DNA of 64,000 nucleotides from Charina bottae. Taxonomy: Eukaryota; Chordata; Lepidosauria; Squamata; Charinaidae. Of this stretch, positions 54,974 to 64,000 are shown one piece after another. The position numbers were made by a program, and so were the translations under genes. Where the stretch lies: contig JALMGJ010000006.1 in the NCBI GenBank assembly GCA_023362775.1, positions 2,330,001-2,394,000 of the forward strand, in the 5' to 3' direction. Within the stretch, counting starts at the first letter, position 1; every line of letters starts with the position of its first letter. The notes under the pieces were generated by a model, which saw nothing but the letters and a program-made list of their open reading frames with translations, made no database searches and was not told where the DNA came from.

Positions 54974-57900
54974 GTAAATACGGGGACTGGGAAAGAGCCG
55001 GGCAGCGCCTCACGCGGGCCCTGCTCCCGGAGAACAGGTGTCAGCCCTCCCAGGTAGACCAGACAGGAAACACGGCCAGAGGAGCTAATTCTACTTTATT
55101 GTAAGGCTACGTTGACAATCTTCAAGTCTGAAAGGACGAATCTCCCCCCCCATCTCCTTTACAGCCCGAGAAACTAGGGAGGGTCCCTACTGAGCCTCTT
55201 TCTCCTCCCATTATGCAGCTGCAGGCTATGCTCCCTCTTATCTGAGATGCTGAAGCAGCATCTCTTCGCCCCGTCTCCCAAGGTCTTTCTCACATACCAT
55301 TACAATAGGTCAGGACCTAGGGACCCAACCCCAGGAGCCATTGCCATGATGGGAGGAATAAGGATGGACTTTGGGTCTGCCTGAGAGATGTCACCACTCA
55401 GTAATCTCTCAGCTGGAGTTAAATTGCGTTAAATCCCACAAGGTAACTCGTTCACAGCTTCATCTAGGCCATGCCTTCCCCCACTGAGCCTCTGCAGTTG
55501 TGCTGCTGCCTCCCATTAGACCTGATCCTATTGACTGGGGACAATGTGATTTGTATTCCAGCCCATTAGGAAGGGGCCAGGCATGCTGGCTGGGGAATTC
55601 TGGGAGTTGAAGTCCACACAGCTCAAAGTGGCCAAGGTTGAGAAACACTGCTCCCAAGGGTCCATCGGAGTCAGTAAGGAAGACGTCTTCCATCTTCTCT
55701 ATGTCTAACTGTTGTTCAGGAAATACTGTCTCAGAAGATGGAATCTCCTTTTAGCTATCGTAAGTCCAGGCGGCCAACACACCTGTGCTGCAACAGTCTT
55801 AATTGTTTCAAATGCCACAAATCGAGTGTGAGGATCCCTGCTGTGGTTGCTCTGATAGGGAGAGGTTGCACTAAGCTAGAAGGGGACTTACTTGCTTGGG
55901 GCCTAGCATGTTGCCGGAACCCGGCCCCTGTAATTGCTAAAACCTGGTTTAGGGTTTCCTGCATTGCCTGAACTGTCACATGGGGTATATTTAATAAGAC
56001 AGTAGACTACTTCAAATCCACTCCAACTGGGGTCCACCCAATGTTTAAGAAGTGCTGGGAATCTTCCAAGAGGACTAGATCCGCCTCAGGGGGGCTAGAT
56101 TACAACTCCCACCGTCTCACGCCCGGCTGGGTCTGAAGGGCGCTGTGGGTTGACCCCTTTGGAGAGCGTCAGGCGTGACTTGATGACTGCATTCTGGAAA
56201 ACCCATTTAACCAGTGCTTCTCAACCTTGGTGACTTTAAGAGGTGTGGACTTCAACTCCCAGAATTCAGCTATGCTGGCTGGGGAATCCTGGGAGTTGAA
56301 GTCCACACCTCTTAAAGTCGCCAAGGTTGAGAAGCACTGCATTAGGATGGAGGTGGAGGGTTGACAGTGGGGTTCTTGGGGGCGTTATATTCTGGGATCC
56401 TGCATAGCCCGCTTCTAATTCCTCCCTGCCCGTGTCTGTCTGTCTGTCCATCGCCCCTAGGTCTGGTCACCGGCTGGTCCCTGGCCTTCCTGGCTTTCGA
56501 ACGATACGTCGTGATCTGCAAGCCCCTGGGGAATTTCCGCTTCCACTCCAAACATGCTCTGCTGGTGGTGGTGGCCACGTGGGTCATCGGGGTTGGGGTG
56601 TCCATCCCCCCCTTCTTTGGCTGGAGCAGGTTTGACGGGCACGGATAGGAACCGGGGAGTTTCTCCTGCAGGCTGAAAGCCAAAGGGGTATTTAAAAAGT
56701 CAGCGGCAGAAGCAGAAAGCTGCCCGTCCAATCTGGAAGCTTTTGAGCTTCACAGAGCTGTTCTTCAGCTGAAGGGAAGAAGAGACTGGATCTCACAGAC
56801 CTTAAAGAGCAAACAGGGCACAACTTCAGGCCGGCGCAGATTCCTGCAGGACTCCGGTTTCCATTGCTGGCTGGGGATGATGGGAACTGCGGCATGTCTG
56901 GAGCTTTGCCAAAGCGGGGTGGGAGGGAAAACGGGTTGGCAATCTAAGATCTTAATTCTTAATTCCTGCCCGGATTTATTTCGGGCACGGATTGGAAGAC
57001 GACGAGATCCCTTCCTTTGAGAGAATCCCACGCTCCCAAATTCTGCCATGTTTGACCCACACCCTTTGCCAAGGACATCGGGCCCCATCTCTCGTGCCCC
57101 ACGGAAAATTCAGGGGCTTCCCTCTTCACAACCCAGGAGCAAACAGGAATCCCTTGAAGGCTGAATAGAGAGGCTCTGCCTTCTGATTTTAAAGCACAGA
57201 ATTATCTTAAACCATCAGCCTGGGTGGTTCATTACAGACCCCCAAGCTGCCCTTTATTTATTTATGCATCGATTGATCGATTGATCAATCAATCTTTTTG
57301 CTCACCGCAATCAAGAGACTCTCGGCAGCTTACAACGATAACGATAACATTTCCGCGGTAGATTATTTATTTTATTTATTTATATTTCAAATTTAGCCAC
57401 CGCCCATCTCACCCACAGAGCGACTCTGGGTGCTTTACAATAAAACAAGAATAAATGATCATTAAAATACAATAAAACAATATTCTTAAATAAAAATATA
57501 GTCCAAAACATAGGGGTTAAAAAATTCTTAATTTACGGGAGCATCATCAAGGTGCTGAAGAGAGGCATTCTTATATCTTCTTTACATTATTGCATCATGA
57601 TCATTATTTTACACAATAATTTATTAATTATTATTATTATTATTATGACTCCTCAGTGCTACCTCCTTAATGAGAAAATTTGCAGTTTGTCCTTGCAGGT
57701 GTGGGCACTTTATGGGCATTCTCATACAACCCACAAAATAGGTTCTGCTGTACAGTGGTGGCCAAGACTGCCCCCCACCCCACCCCCCACAACCTTCTTC
57801 CCTCCCGCCCTGGCTCCACCTTTCCATCTTCCAGGTTCATCCCGGAAGGGCTGCAGTGTTCCTGCGGTCCCGACTGGTACACGGTGGGCACCAAGTACAA

Positions 57901-59763
57901 GAGCGAGTATTACTCCTGGTTCCTCTTCGTCTTCTGCTTCATCGTGCCCCTCAGCCTCATCGTCTTCTCCTACCTGCGGCTCCTGGGTGCCCTCCGGGCG
58001 GTAAGCAATGGATATTCTGGGCCACAGATCTGCGGTCTTCTGGGTGGGGGGCTGAGAGCCCATTTTCAAGACTATAAGGAGCCCATCTCACCCAGCATCC
58101 TGTTTCCACCAGTGACAAATTTCACTGCCCCTAAGGCAGTGTTTCTCAACCTTGGGAACTTTAAGATGGGTTGGACTTCAACTCCCAGAATTCCCCAGCC
58201 AGCATGGCTGGCTGGGGAATTCTGGGAGTTGAAGTCCACCCATCTTAAAGTTCCCAAGGTTGAGAAACACTGGACTAGACGAACTTTGTAATCCTTTCCA
58301 GCTATCTTCCGATTGGTGAACTATGGTTCTGTTACAAAACCAAGTTGATGCTGGCTTACCTAACCTTGGCCCATCCTCACCCACCTTCCGCTCCAAAATC
58401 TCACATCCAGGTCCGGCACGGTAAAAACTCTTTGGGCCGGTCGTCCACAGGTCGCTGCTCAGCAGCAGGAGTCAGCCACCACCCAGAAGGCTGAGCGAGA
58501 GGTCACCCGCATGGTGGTGGTGATGGTGGGGTCCTTTTGCCTCTGCTACGTCCCATACGCCGCCCTGGCCATGTACATGGTGAATCATCCTAAGCACGGC
58601 CTCGACCTGCGCTTGGTCACCATCCCTGCCTTCTTCTCCAAGAGCTCCTGCGTCTACAACCCCATCATCTACTGCTTCATGAATAAGCAGGTGAGTTCCC
58701 GCCACCACCTTGGAGCAAAGGAGGGAGGGAGTCGAGGAGCCCTTTCTTACCCATGCTTGGTGGGCACACACCCCCAAGAGGAAGGCAGGTGTTTGGGGAT
58801 GCAAGTGGCCCACTTGATTAAAATTACTGCAAGATGATCAGTCATGAGGTCCCAAACCATGAGAAGGTGGGCCTTCAAGGAAGAGAGTCAAGCGAGAGGA
58901 GAATCAGAGCCCAGTGTGGAAGAACAGGACATAGTCAATGTCGAAGTTGGGCTGAATGAGCAAGATCATATGGAAATTTGTGTAAGGAAGGGATGAGGAC
59001 CAGGATGTCCACGGAGCATGGTAAAAAAAAAAAGTCAAACAGGTGCCCATAGGCAGAGCTTCCACCACACCACCACCATTCCCATCTTGACTTTTTGGAC
59101 CATGCCCTGCAGACACCCCTGGACGAGGGTCTACCACACTGAGCCACAACAGCTTTCGGTTGGCGTTCCATGAGTCCAGGCAGTGTTTGCAACCTGGATT
59201 TATGGATTAGGGTGTCTGGACACAGCAAATGAAGCCAGCCCGAGTTCAGCATGGTATGTGCATCATCTCTCTGCTAGATCTGGGGAGGGTATGTAATGCG
59301 AATTCCAGGAGCACTTCTTTTGCACAAATGCAGCTGGGCCCTTCAGGTCAAAGAGGACCATCCTCCAGGTCCCCTCTTGGTCAGCCTATGACAGTGTTTC
59401 CCAACCTGGGCAAGTTTAAGATGGGTGGACTTCAACTCCCAGAATTCCCCAGCCAGCCGTGCTGGCTGGGGGATCCTGGGAGTTGAAGTCCACCCATCTT
59501 AAACTTGCCCAGGTTGAGAAACACTGGCCTGGAGGTCGCTGTCCATGAAGACCTTCTCCACAAGGGCTTTGGCCCCAACCTAAAACTCCTCTCTCCCCCC
59601 TTTCCAGTTCCGTGCCTGCATTATGGAAACCGTGTGCGGCAAACCTCCGACTGACGAGTCCGACGCGGGCAGCTCAGCTCAGAAAACGGAGGTTTCCTCG
59701 GTGTCCTCCAGTCAAGTCGGCCCGAGTTCAGGAGCTGGCGCCACGGGTTGCCCAAGGAGCTGA
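54628..59763 (+). CDS. OPN1SW: Short-wave-sensitive (SWS1, UV-type) cone opsin, whole gene (5 exons)
   Basis: This is the retinal-binding GPCR of UV/violet cones. Exons are 54628-54973, 56461-56629, 57835-58000, 58451-58690 and 59608-59763; the 169, 166 and 240 bp inner exons are the standard opsin sizes. The product has 358 residues. Seen in the sequence: N-terminus [20 protein letters not shown] with an N-glycosylation site, counterion Glu in CALEAF, ERY at the end of helix 3, the disulfide Cys in CSCGPDW, Lys of the Schiff base in FFSKSS, and NPIIY. Tuning sites by bovine numbering: F49, T52, F86, T93, A114, S118; F86 is the main mark of UV pigments. The ATG at 54628 is preferred over an in-frame ATG at 54619 because it gives the family's usual start. 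The C-terminus runs 11 residues past the usual end. The gene lies tail-to-tail with CALU. Confidence 0.97.
55578..55651. mobile_element. hAT-like palindromic MITE, half copy in OPN1SW intron 1
   Basis: The right half (gctggctggggaattctggg to ggttgagaaacactg) is present. Confidence 0.7.
56212..56339. mobile_element. hAT-like palindromic MITE in OPN1SW intron 1
   Basis: Complete ends cagtgcttctcaacc and ggttgagaagcactg with long arms, ending 121 bp before exon 2. Confidence 0.82.
56461..56629 (+). CDS. OPN1SW: OPN1SW exon 2 (helices 3-4)
   Basis: The acceptor is CCCTAG/GTCTGG. The exon codes [20 protein letters not shown] through IPPFFGW and ends AGCAG/GTTTGA in phase 2. It is 169 bp, the usual length in vertebrate cone opsins. 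Confidence 0.97.
56630..57834 (+). other. OPN1SW intron 2
   Basis: It holds an AT-rich repeat tail at 57255-57500 (ccaccgcccatctcaccc, gcgactctgggtgctttac, ataaaac) typical of an old LINE/SINE end, and an (att)n tract at about 57620-57645. Confidence 0.4.
57835..58000 (+). CDS. OPN1SW: OPN1SW exon 3 (extracellular loop 2, helix 5)
   Basis: The acceptor is TTCCAG/GTTCAT and the donor GGGCG/GTAAGC, 166 bp. It codes [20 protein letters not shown] and helix 5 ([12 protein letters not shown]), ending in phase 0. Confidence 0.97.
58137..58272. mobile_element. hAT-like palindromic MITE in OPN1SW intron 3
   Basis: Complete ends and nearly perfect 60-bp arms. It fills almost a third of the 450-bp intron. 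Confidence 0.85.
58451..58690 (+). CDS. OPN1SW: OPN1SW exon 4 (helices 6-7)
   Basis: The acceptor is CCACAG/GTCGCT and the donor AAGCAG/GTGAGT, 240 bp. It codes [20 protein letters not shown], helix 6 and helix 7 with the retinal-binding Lys (FFSKSS) and NPIIY. Confidence 0.97.
59392..59526. mobile_element. hAT-like palindromic MITE in OPN1SW intron 4
   Basis: The ends are cagtgtttcccaacctggg and its reverse, with nearly perfect arms, 81 bp before exon 5. Confidence 0.85.
59608..59763 (+). CDS. OPN1SW: OPN1SW exon 5 (cytoplasmic tail, extended)
   Basis: The acceptor is TTTCCAG/TTCCGT. The exon codes [19 protein letters not shown] and a Ser-rich tail with [11 protein letters not shown]. Known SWS1 opsins stop at or next to this QVxPx end. 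Here the frame continues for another 11 codons ([11 protein letters not shown]) to TGA at 59761. The extension is low-complexity and looks like former 3' UTR. Confidence 0.93.
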   Translation, partial: FRACIMETVCGKPPTDESDAGSSAQKTEVSSVSSSQVGPSSGAGATGCPRS

Positions 59764-60142
59764 GGACCACCCCATGCCCAGCCCCGGCAGCCACCCTGCA
59801 CGTCTGAACTCGGCCAAGACGAGGACTCTGCCAAACGAGAGCCCCCCTCCCCACCTCGCCGTATCATGGAGTTCTCTCCCCAACCCCCCCCCCCCACCCT
59901 GTCCAACTTTTTCTTCCAACAGCACCACTCCAGGGCTCCTTTTGGGCACTGCGTAGCCAAGGGGGAGGCAGGGGTTTGCTCCTGTATTGTATCGTTCAGG
60001 TGGCCAGGACACAGCAGAACCATTTGGGAAGGACCAAGTTAAGCCCCTGCCATTTCTTGAAGTGCACAAAGCTCACATGAGAGCTACTGTTGGAATTTAG
60101 GACCTTTCCATTTACTTAGAATTAGGAGCAAGGCATTGCAAC

Positions 60143-60148
60143 AATAAA
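60143..60148 (+). terminator. Polyadenylation signal, probably OPN1SW
   Basis: AATAAA lies 380 bp after the opsin stop. A second AATAAA lies near 60751 on the same strand. Confidence 0.55.
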
Positions 60149-60904
60149 CCGAGTGCAAGGGATCCGGCGCGAGCTGCTGATTTGGGGAGGCCGATTGCTG
60201 ACCCGGCTGCAAGGCAACGGTCCGAAAACAGGCCCGGACAAGCCCTGCCTCTCGCCATTTGTTCATCAAGCCCATCTTTCCTCAGGCTCCCAGAACGCCG
60301 TTGCTGGGAGCTGCTTTCATGAACCAGCTGCTCAAAGCAGCCGCCTCCTTTTTTCACAGCTGAGTGCAGAAGCCGAAGTGGCTCGCGAGGTCCAAAGCAT
60401 CTCTTCCAAATCGCTTTCCAAGTGTGCGCAGCCTTAGTGATCTTACACACCAGCCCTGCAAAGGTGCCCCAACCCTGGGCCACCCCGTGCCCGGGATCAA
60501 TTATCCGTCCTCCAGGAATCCTTACAGGATTCCCCAATGCAGACAACCCTCGTCAGATGTCTCTACCCCCCTCCCCGTTGCTGGGAAACATCCACGGGAG
60601 GGTAGGATTCTGCTTCTCTCCCGCCGAGGGGCTTCCAAGAAGTACCTAACGGACCCCATGGAAATAAGTTGCAGCTCAACGGGACGGACCCTTTCTGTCC
60701 ACACACGAGGCAGCTTTAGGGAAGCCAGATCTAGCGCAAGTACTTGAAGAATAAAACATCTGAGACGTCAGGAAGGATGTAAACAGTTTTATTAAGACAC
60801 CATTTGTGTGTTGTACATTATATAAAACTCCACGGATGGTCTATAAGAAAGCCTCCTCAAAAGATGGGCAATGAAGAACTGGGATGGGGGGGAAGGGAAG
60901 TTTT

Positions 60905-60909
60905 CTTTT

Positions 60910-60941
<32 letters not shown>

Positions 60942-60952
60942 TTTTCTTTTTC

Positions 60953-61048
<96 letters not shown>

Positions 61049-61052
61049 TTCT
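60905..61052. repeat. Long (CTTT)n microsatellite
   Basis: About 148 bp of mostly perfect units with a short break near 60940. It ends directly before the hammerhead palindrome and would be transcribed in the CALU 3' UTR. Confidence 0.95.
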
Positions 61053-61063
61053 TTCTCCATCAT

Positions 61064-61215
61064 CTGTAGCTTGAATCATGTCAACTGGATTTCTATTTTC
61101 TCAGTGGAAACGTTTTGCTCCTTGTCCAAGAAGCTTCTGAAGAAGCTTCTTGGACAAGGAGCGAAACGTTTCCACTGAGAAAACAGAAATCCAGTTGACA
61201 TGATTCAAGCTACAG
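61064..61215. repeat. Hammerhead palindrome beside a (CTTT)n tract
   Basis: The arms are 61064-61137 and 61142-61215, 74 bp each with about two mismatches. It belongs to the same family as the ends of the 23322-23705 palindrome (tagcttgaatcatgtcaac and so on) but lacks that element's middle. It lies in the inferred CALU 3' UTR. Confidence 0.82.
61137..61170 (+). ncRNA. Hammerhead ribozyme core at palindrome apex
   Basis: CTGAAGA, stem II gcttctt-ggac-aaggagc (one G-U pair), GAAAC, GTT. The mirror copy on the minus strand has lost the core (CAAAAC for CGAAAC and no CTGA word), so only the plus-strand copy looks able to cut. Confidence 0.68.
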
Positions 61216-63500
61216 ACAATTCCACCTGGATGACTGAGAACCTTCATCGACATATTCTTTCACCATCAGCTTTACATCTATTTGAATAATGGGAAGAACG
61301 TCGAGGAAGGAGTAACTCCAAGATTATAAAAATGAGACGCATTTTAGTCCGCCCCAAACCTGCCTGGGAGCTGCAAGACGAAACTAATTTTGCACAATCC
61401 TGCCCAGCAGTGCACTGAAACTCAGAGTGGTGGGTTTTCAAAGCTGAGGTCAACCCCCTCTGGAGTAATGGGCAAAACCCTTTTCCAAAACGGGTTAACC
61501 CTTTTCACAAGCCGTGCAAATTTGCTGGAGGGCCCCGTGGGTTTCACACACGCTCACCAAGGTGGTAAAAACGTTCACAAGCCGGGCCCTCTAACGGGGG
61601 CACCTTCGGGGGGAGAGAAACATCTGGTCAGGCGACTGTTACACCTGACTGGCCCTTCTCCTTGCTGGTTGCTCCCTTACTCCTTCGGTGTCTCATTTCC
61701 TTCCCTGAATGGAACCGGGCCGGAAAAGGTTGCTTCGGCCAAGTCCTATCGAAGACAAAGCCACGTCCTGGTCAGCTGCCAGCCACGCCCCACGCGGTTC
61801 CCACAAACTCTTGGCTAGAATGCCCGGCTGTTAGTGTTATCGAAGGGGATCTCCCTTTCCGCTGCACCAAGGTGATTCGAAATCAGCAGGAAGTAATACT
61901 GTTCCAAGCTTTCACCCTTGGCGAGCCTTGAAAAACTTTGCTAAGGAATTCATGATTACTGTTAGGGGGAAAAGCTTGCAAAGATCGCACTGGCCTGTGC
62001 AACCAGGAGACGGCTCTCCCTTGAGAGTCTTGCAGGGAAAAAGAGCGTGTTTCGTATGCAAGCATTCACAAGGAGCGAGCCATCCTGGGCGGGATAGATC
62101 TGAACAACAAATACAGCACCCAGCTTAAACCCAATTCTTTGCAAAATGGCACCAAACAGGAAGGCGTAAGGAACGTGGCCGTGATGTAAAGTACTTCTCT
62201 GCCGAATATCATGGGGGAAAGGTGCAGCCGGGACGCCGCTTCGCTTCCTGGAACCGGAGCGCAGAAGAGGTGGCGGTCTGCCCTCTCAAGCGAGGGACGG
62301 ACCTGTCCTGGCAGACTAGGGGGCTGGGGGCTCTTCGCGTCCACTGAAGCAACCCGGCTGGGGAAAGCACGGAAGGAAGAGAGGCCTATCAATTCTAGGA
62401 GCGCGCTTCTCTGCGTTGATTTCAGGAGCACATTTTGCACCGGGATCCTCTTCACTGGGGACGCTGGTTTTCATGGAAAAGGCACTTCAAAAACGCAGGA
62501 CATCCAGGTGTGCTTATCGCCCCACTGTCGCTCTGAGCCTAAGGACCAACTGCGGGTTCACCCACTGCCCTATTTTAAGGGACTGCGGTCTGGGGGAAGC
62601 ATTGGCTATTTCAACGCAGGGAGGGCCCCAGTTCCGCCTCTCCTCCCGGCTCATCTCCTGAGCAGCAAATTTAGCCCGGAGCAAAAAAAGCAGAGCTAGG
62701 CAGCTTGCACATTGTACCGAGTCCCAGGGAAACTGCAGCTTGTAACATCACCAGCAACGCAGTTCCTGCACGAAAGATCCTCAAAATGATGCAGTGTGTG
62801 TGTGGGGGAGCCGAGGAGCAGGGCACCTCTCCGGAGGACCCTGGATATTTGAACCGAAGGAGATGCCACACGGGCAGACTCGGTCAAGACCCCTCCTGGA
62901 CCCTTGGACGTGGGGACACCTCCTGCGTTGAACAGAGAAGCTGAACGGGCATCAAGAACCGACAAAACTCTCTGTTGGGCTCTTTGGGTCAGGCGGAAGA
63001 CGAAGAACAAAAGGTCTTCCGGTGCAGCTCCCCACCCGTCCCTACCCCACCCCACGTTTGTTTCCCTCGGCCTTCCTTGTTCTGTGGCCCCTGTAGCTAA
63101 ACACACCGACGTTAAAAAGTGGGGAGAGGGCGGTCCCCTGGTAGGCCTAACGCTTCAGGTTATGCATTCTTCATTTCACACGGAACAAAAATAATACAAA
63201 AATAAATTGAACTTGTTAGACATAAAAGAACATGCAAATCTATTTTTTTTAAAAAAGCAAACCCTTGGGTTTCAACCGAAAGCTACTTTTCAGAATACTG
63301 ACCTCCCACCTCGAGGGGAGAAAGAAAAGCAAAAAGGATGGGACCGATTGGGGGGTGACAGCAGTGGTGGTGGGTTTTCCTCTCCCCCATTGTTGGCTGA
63401 AACTGAGTCTTGAGAGTGAGTTTTTCTTGTGTTACTCCTGGAACAGTAAAAACAACAGCTTCCCCCCCGTCTTTTTCCTTAAGGAAGAGGGTTCCCCGGC

Positions 63501-63605
63501 TTAGAATTCATCGTGCCGTACTAAGGCTTCGCCAAAGTCCGTCGCCTGGCTCCCCACAAACAGGTCGTACTTGTCCACGATTTCTTCTTTGGTGAGTTTG
63601 CCGTC
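63501..63605 (-). CDS. CALU: Calumenin last exon with ER-retention signal
   Basis: The acceptor is CCCCAG/GACGGC. It codes [20 protein letters not shown] and a tail ending HDEF, then TAA at 63503-63501. Calumenin is a CREC-family, multiple EF-hand Ca2+-binding protein of the secretory pathway, and HDEF is its known ER-retention signal. The exon completes the last EF-hand, whose 12-residue loop [12 protein letters not shown] starts in the previous exon. Confidence 0.96.
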   Translation of the reverse strand, partial: DGKLTKEEIVDKYDLFVGSQATDFGEALVRHDEF

Positions 63606-63917
63606 CTGGGGAAGGAACGGAGCCCAACGGTGAAAGGCCGGTCCCGAGCACCTGCCCACCCACCCTCCGCCCAGCCTAGCCGGACCCACCCAAAAGGGGG
63701 CCACGCGGGTCTGCGCTGCTCCCCCTACTGGGCACTGGAGGCAAACTGCCGGAAACGAGCCGTGTCAAAACGGGTAGATCTGCAGCCCAGGTCCCATTCC
63801 TTTCCACGGGCCTTCTCAGGAGGAGGAGAAACGGCCCTTCCGTGCCTCAGCTGAGCTCGTGGGGAAAACCCTGGGCGAGGGGCAGGCCCCCACATCCCCC
63901 CGGAGGAGGCAGCTCAC

Positions 63918-64000
63918 CTTGTCCTGGTCCGACTCGTAAACCAGGTGCCGGGCCTCAGCCTCCGCGTGGTCGTAGTCGGACGGGAGAATCCAGTCTTTGG
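63918..64000 (-). CDS. CALU: Calumenin penultimate exon (partial, runs off the window)
   Basis: The exon codes [20 protein letters not shown] and YESDQDK, ending GACAAG/GTGAGC in phase 0, which joins the last exon directly. It carries the end of one EF-hand region and the first Asp residues of the next. The upstream part of the gene lies beyond position 64000. Confidence 0.95.

Larger units (their letters stand above)
60788..63500 (-). other. CALU: CALU 3' UTR (inferred) with polyadenylation signal
   Basis: On the minus strand the calumenin stop is followed by about 2.7 kb without another gene. A reverse-complement AATAAA lies at 60788-60793. The length is reasonable for calumenin. This stretch includes the (CTTT)n tract and the hammerhead palindrome at 61064-61215, which would therefore be transcribed, in antisense for the better core. 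Confidence 0.55.

Noticed and set aside
60792..61178. Lys/Glu/Arg and Phe/Ser/Leu frames
   Set aside because: They are translations of the (CTTT)n microsatellite.

Overview
This is nuclear DNA from a squamate reptile (lizard or snake). The evidence is a short-wave cone opsin gene in reptile form, spliced introns throughout, and a repeat set typical of squamates: several BovB/RTE-type LINEs, Penelope-like elements, CR1 and L1 fragments, tRNA-derived SINEs, hAT and Tigger-like MITEs and a young chromodomain LTR retrotransposon. The species cannot be named from the sequence. No prokaryotic features are present.

Three conserved genes appear in a known vertebrate order (CCDC136 - OPN1SW - CALU, as on human 7q32). 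CCDC136 runs on the minus strand from a CpG island at about 34.4-35.3 kb to a stop codon at 2003. Eight exons were reconstructed, and their phases and total length (1413 bp, 470 codons plus stop) agree with one another. The product is a coiled-coil protein with a poly-Glu stretch and a C-terminal membrane anchor. OPN1SW (SWS1 opsin) is complete on the plus strand at 54628-59763, with five exons of 346, 169, 166, 240 and 156 bp and 358 codons. It has UV-type tuning residues and an unusual C-terminal extension. The last two coding exons of CALU (calumenin, ending HDEF) lie on the minus strand at 63501-64000, with a 3' UTR of about 2.7 kb reaching towards the opsin gene tail-to-tail.

The rest is introns and intergenic DNA filled with mobile elements. 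CCDC136 intron 6 holds a chromovirus-type Ty3/gypsy element (10284-16785) with 341-bp LTRs that differ at one visible base and a 5-bp target duplication. Its gag is intact, gag and pol meet in an ATGA overlap, and pol has three one-base breaks. CCDC136 intron 4 holds two BovB-like tails inserted at the same target word. Palindromes at 3.1 kb, 23.5 kb and 61.1 kb and a Penelope-like element at 31.2-33.5 kb carry hammerhead ribozyme cores. The 36.9-53.1 kb intergenic region holds internally deleted, nested and broken BovB/RTE copies, two tRNA-Pro-like loci, SINEs and an L1 tail.

The strongest candidates for under-described biology are the hammerhead-bearing palindromes, the gag/pol ATGA junction in a very young chromovirus, the nested RTE of a divergent lineage at 52.04-52.68 kb, the repeatedly used BovB insertion site, and the opsin C-terminal extension that buries the usual trafficking tail.
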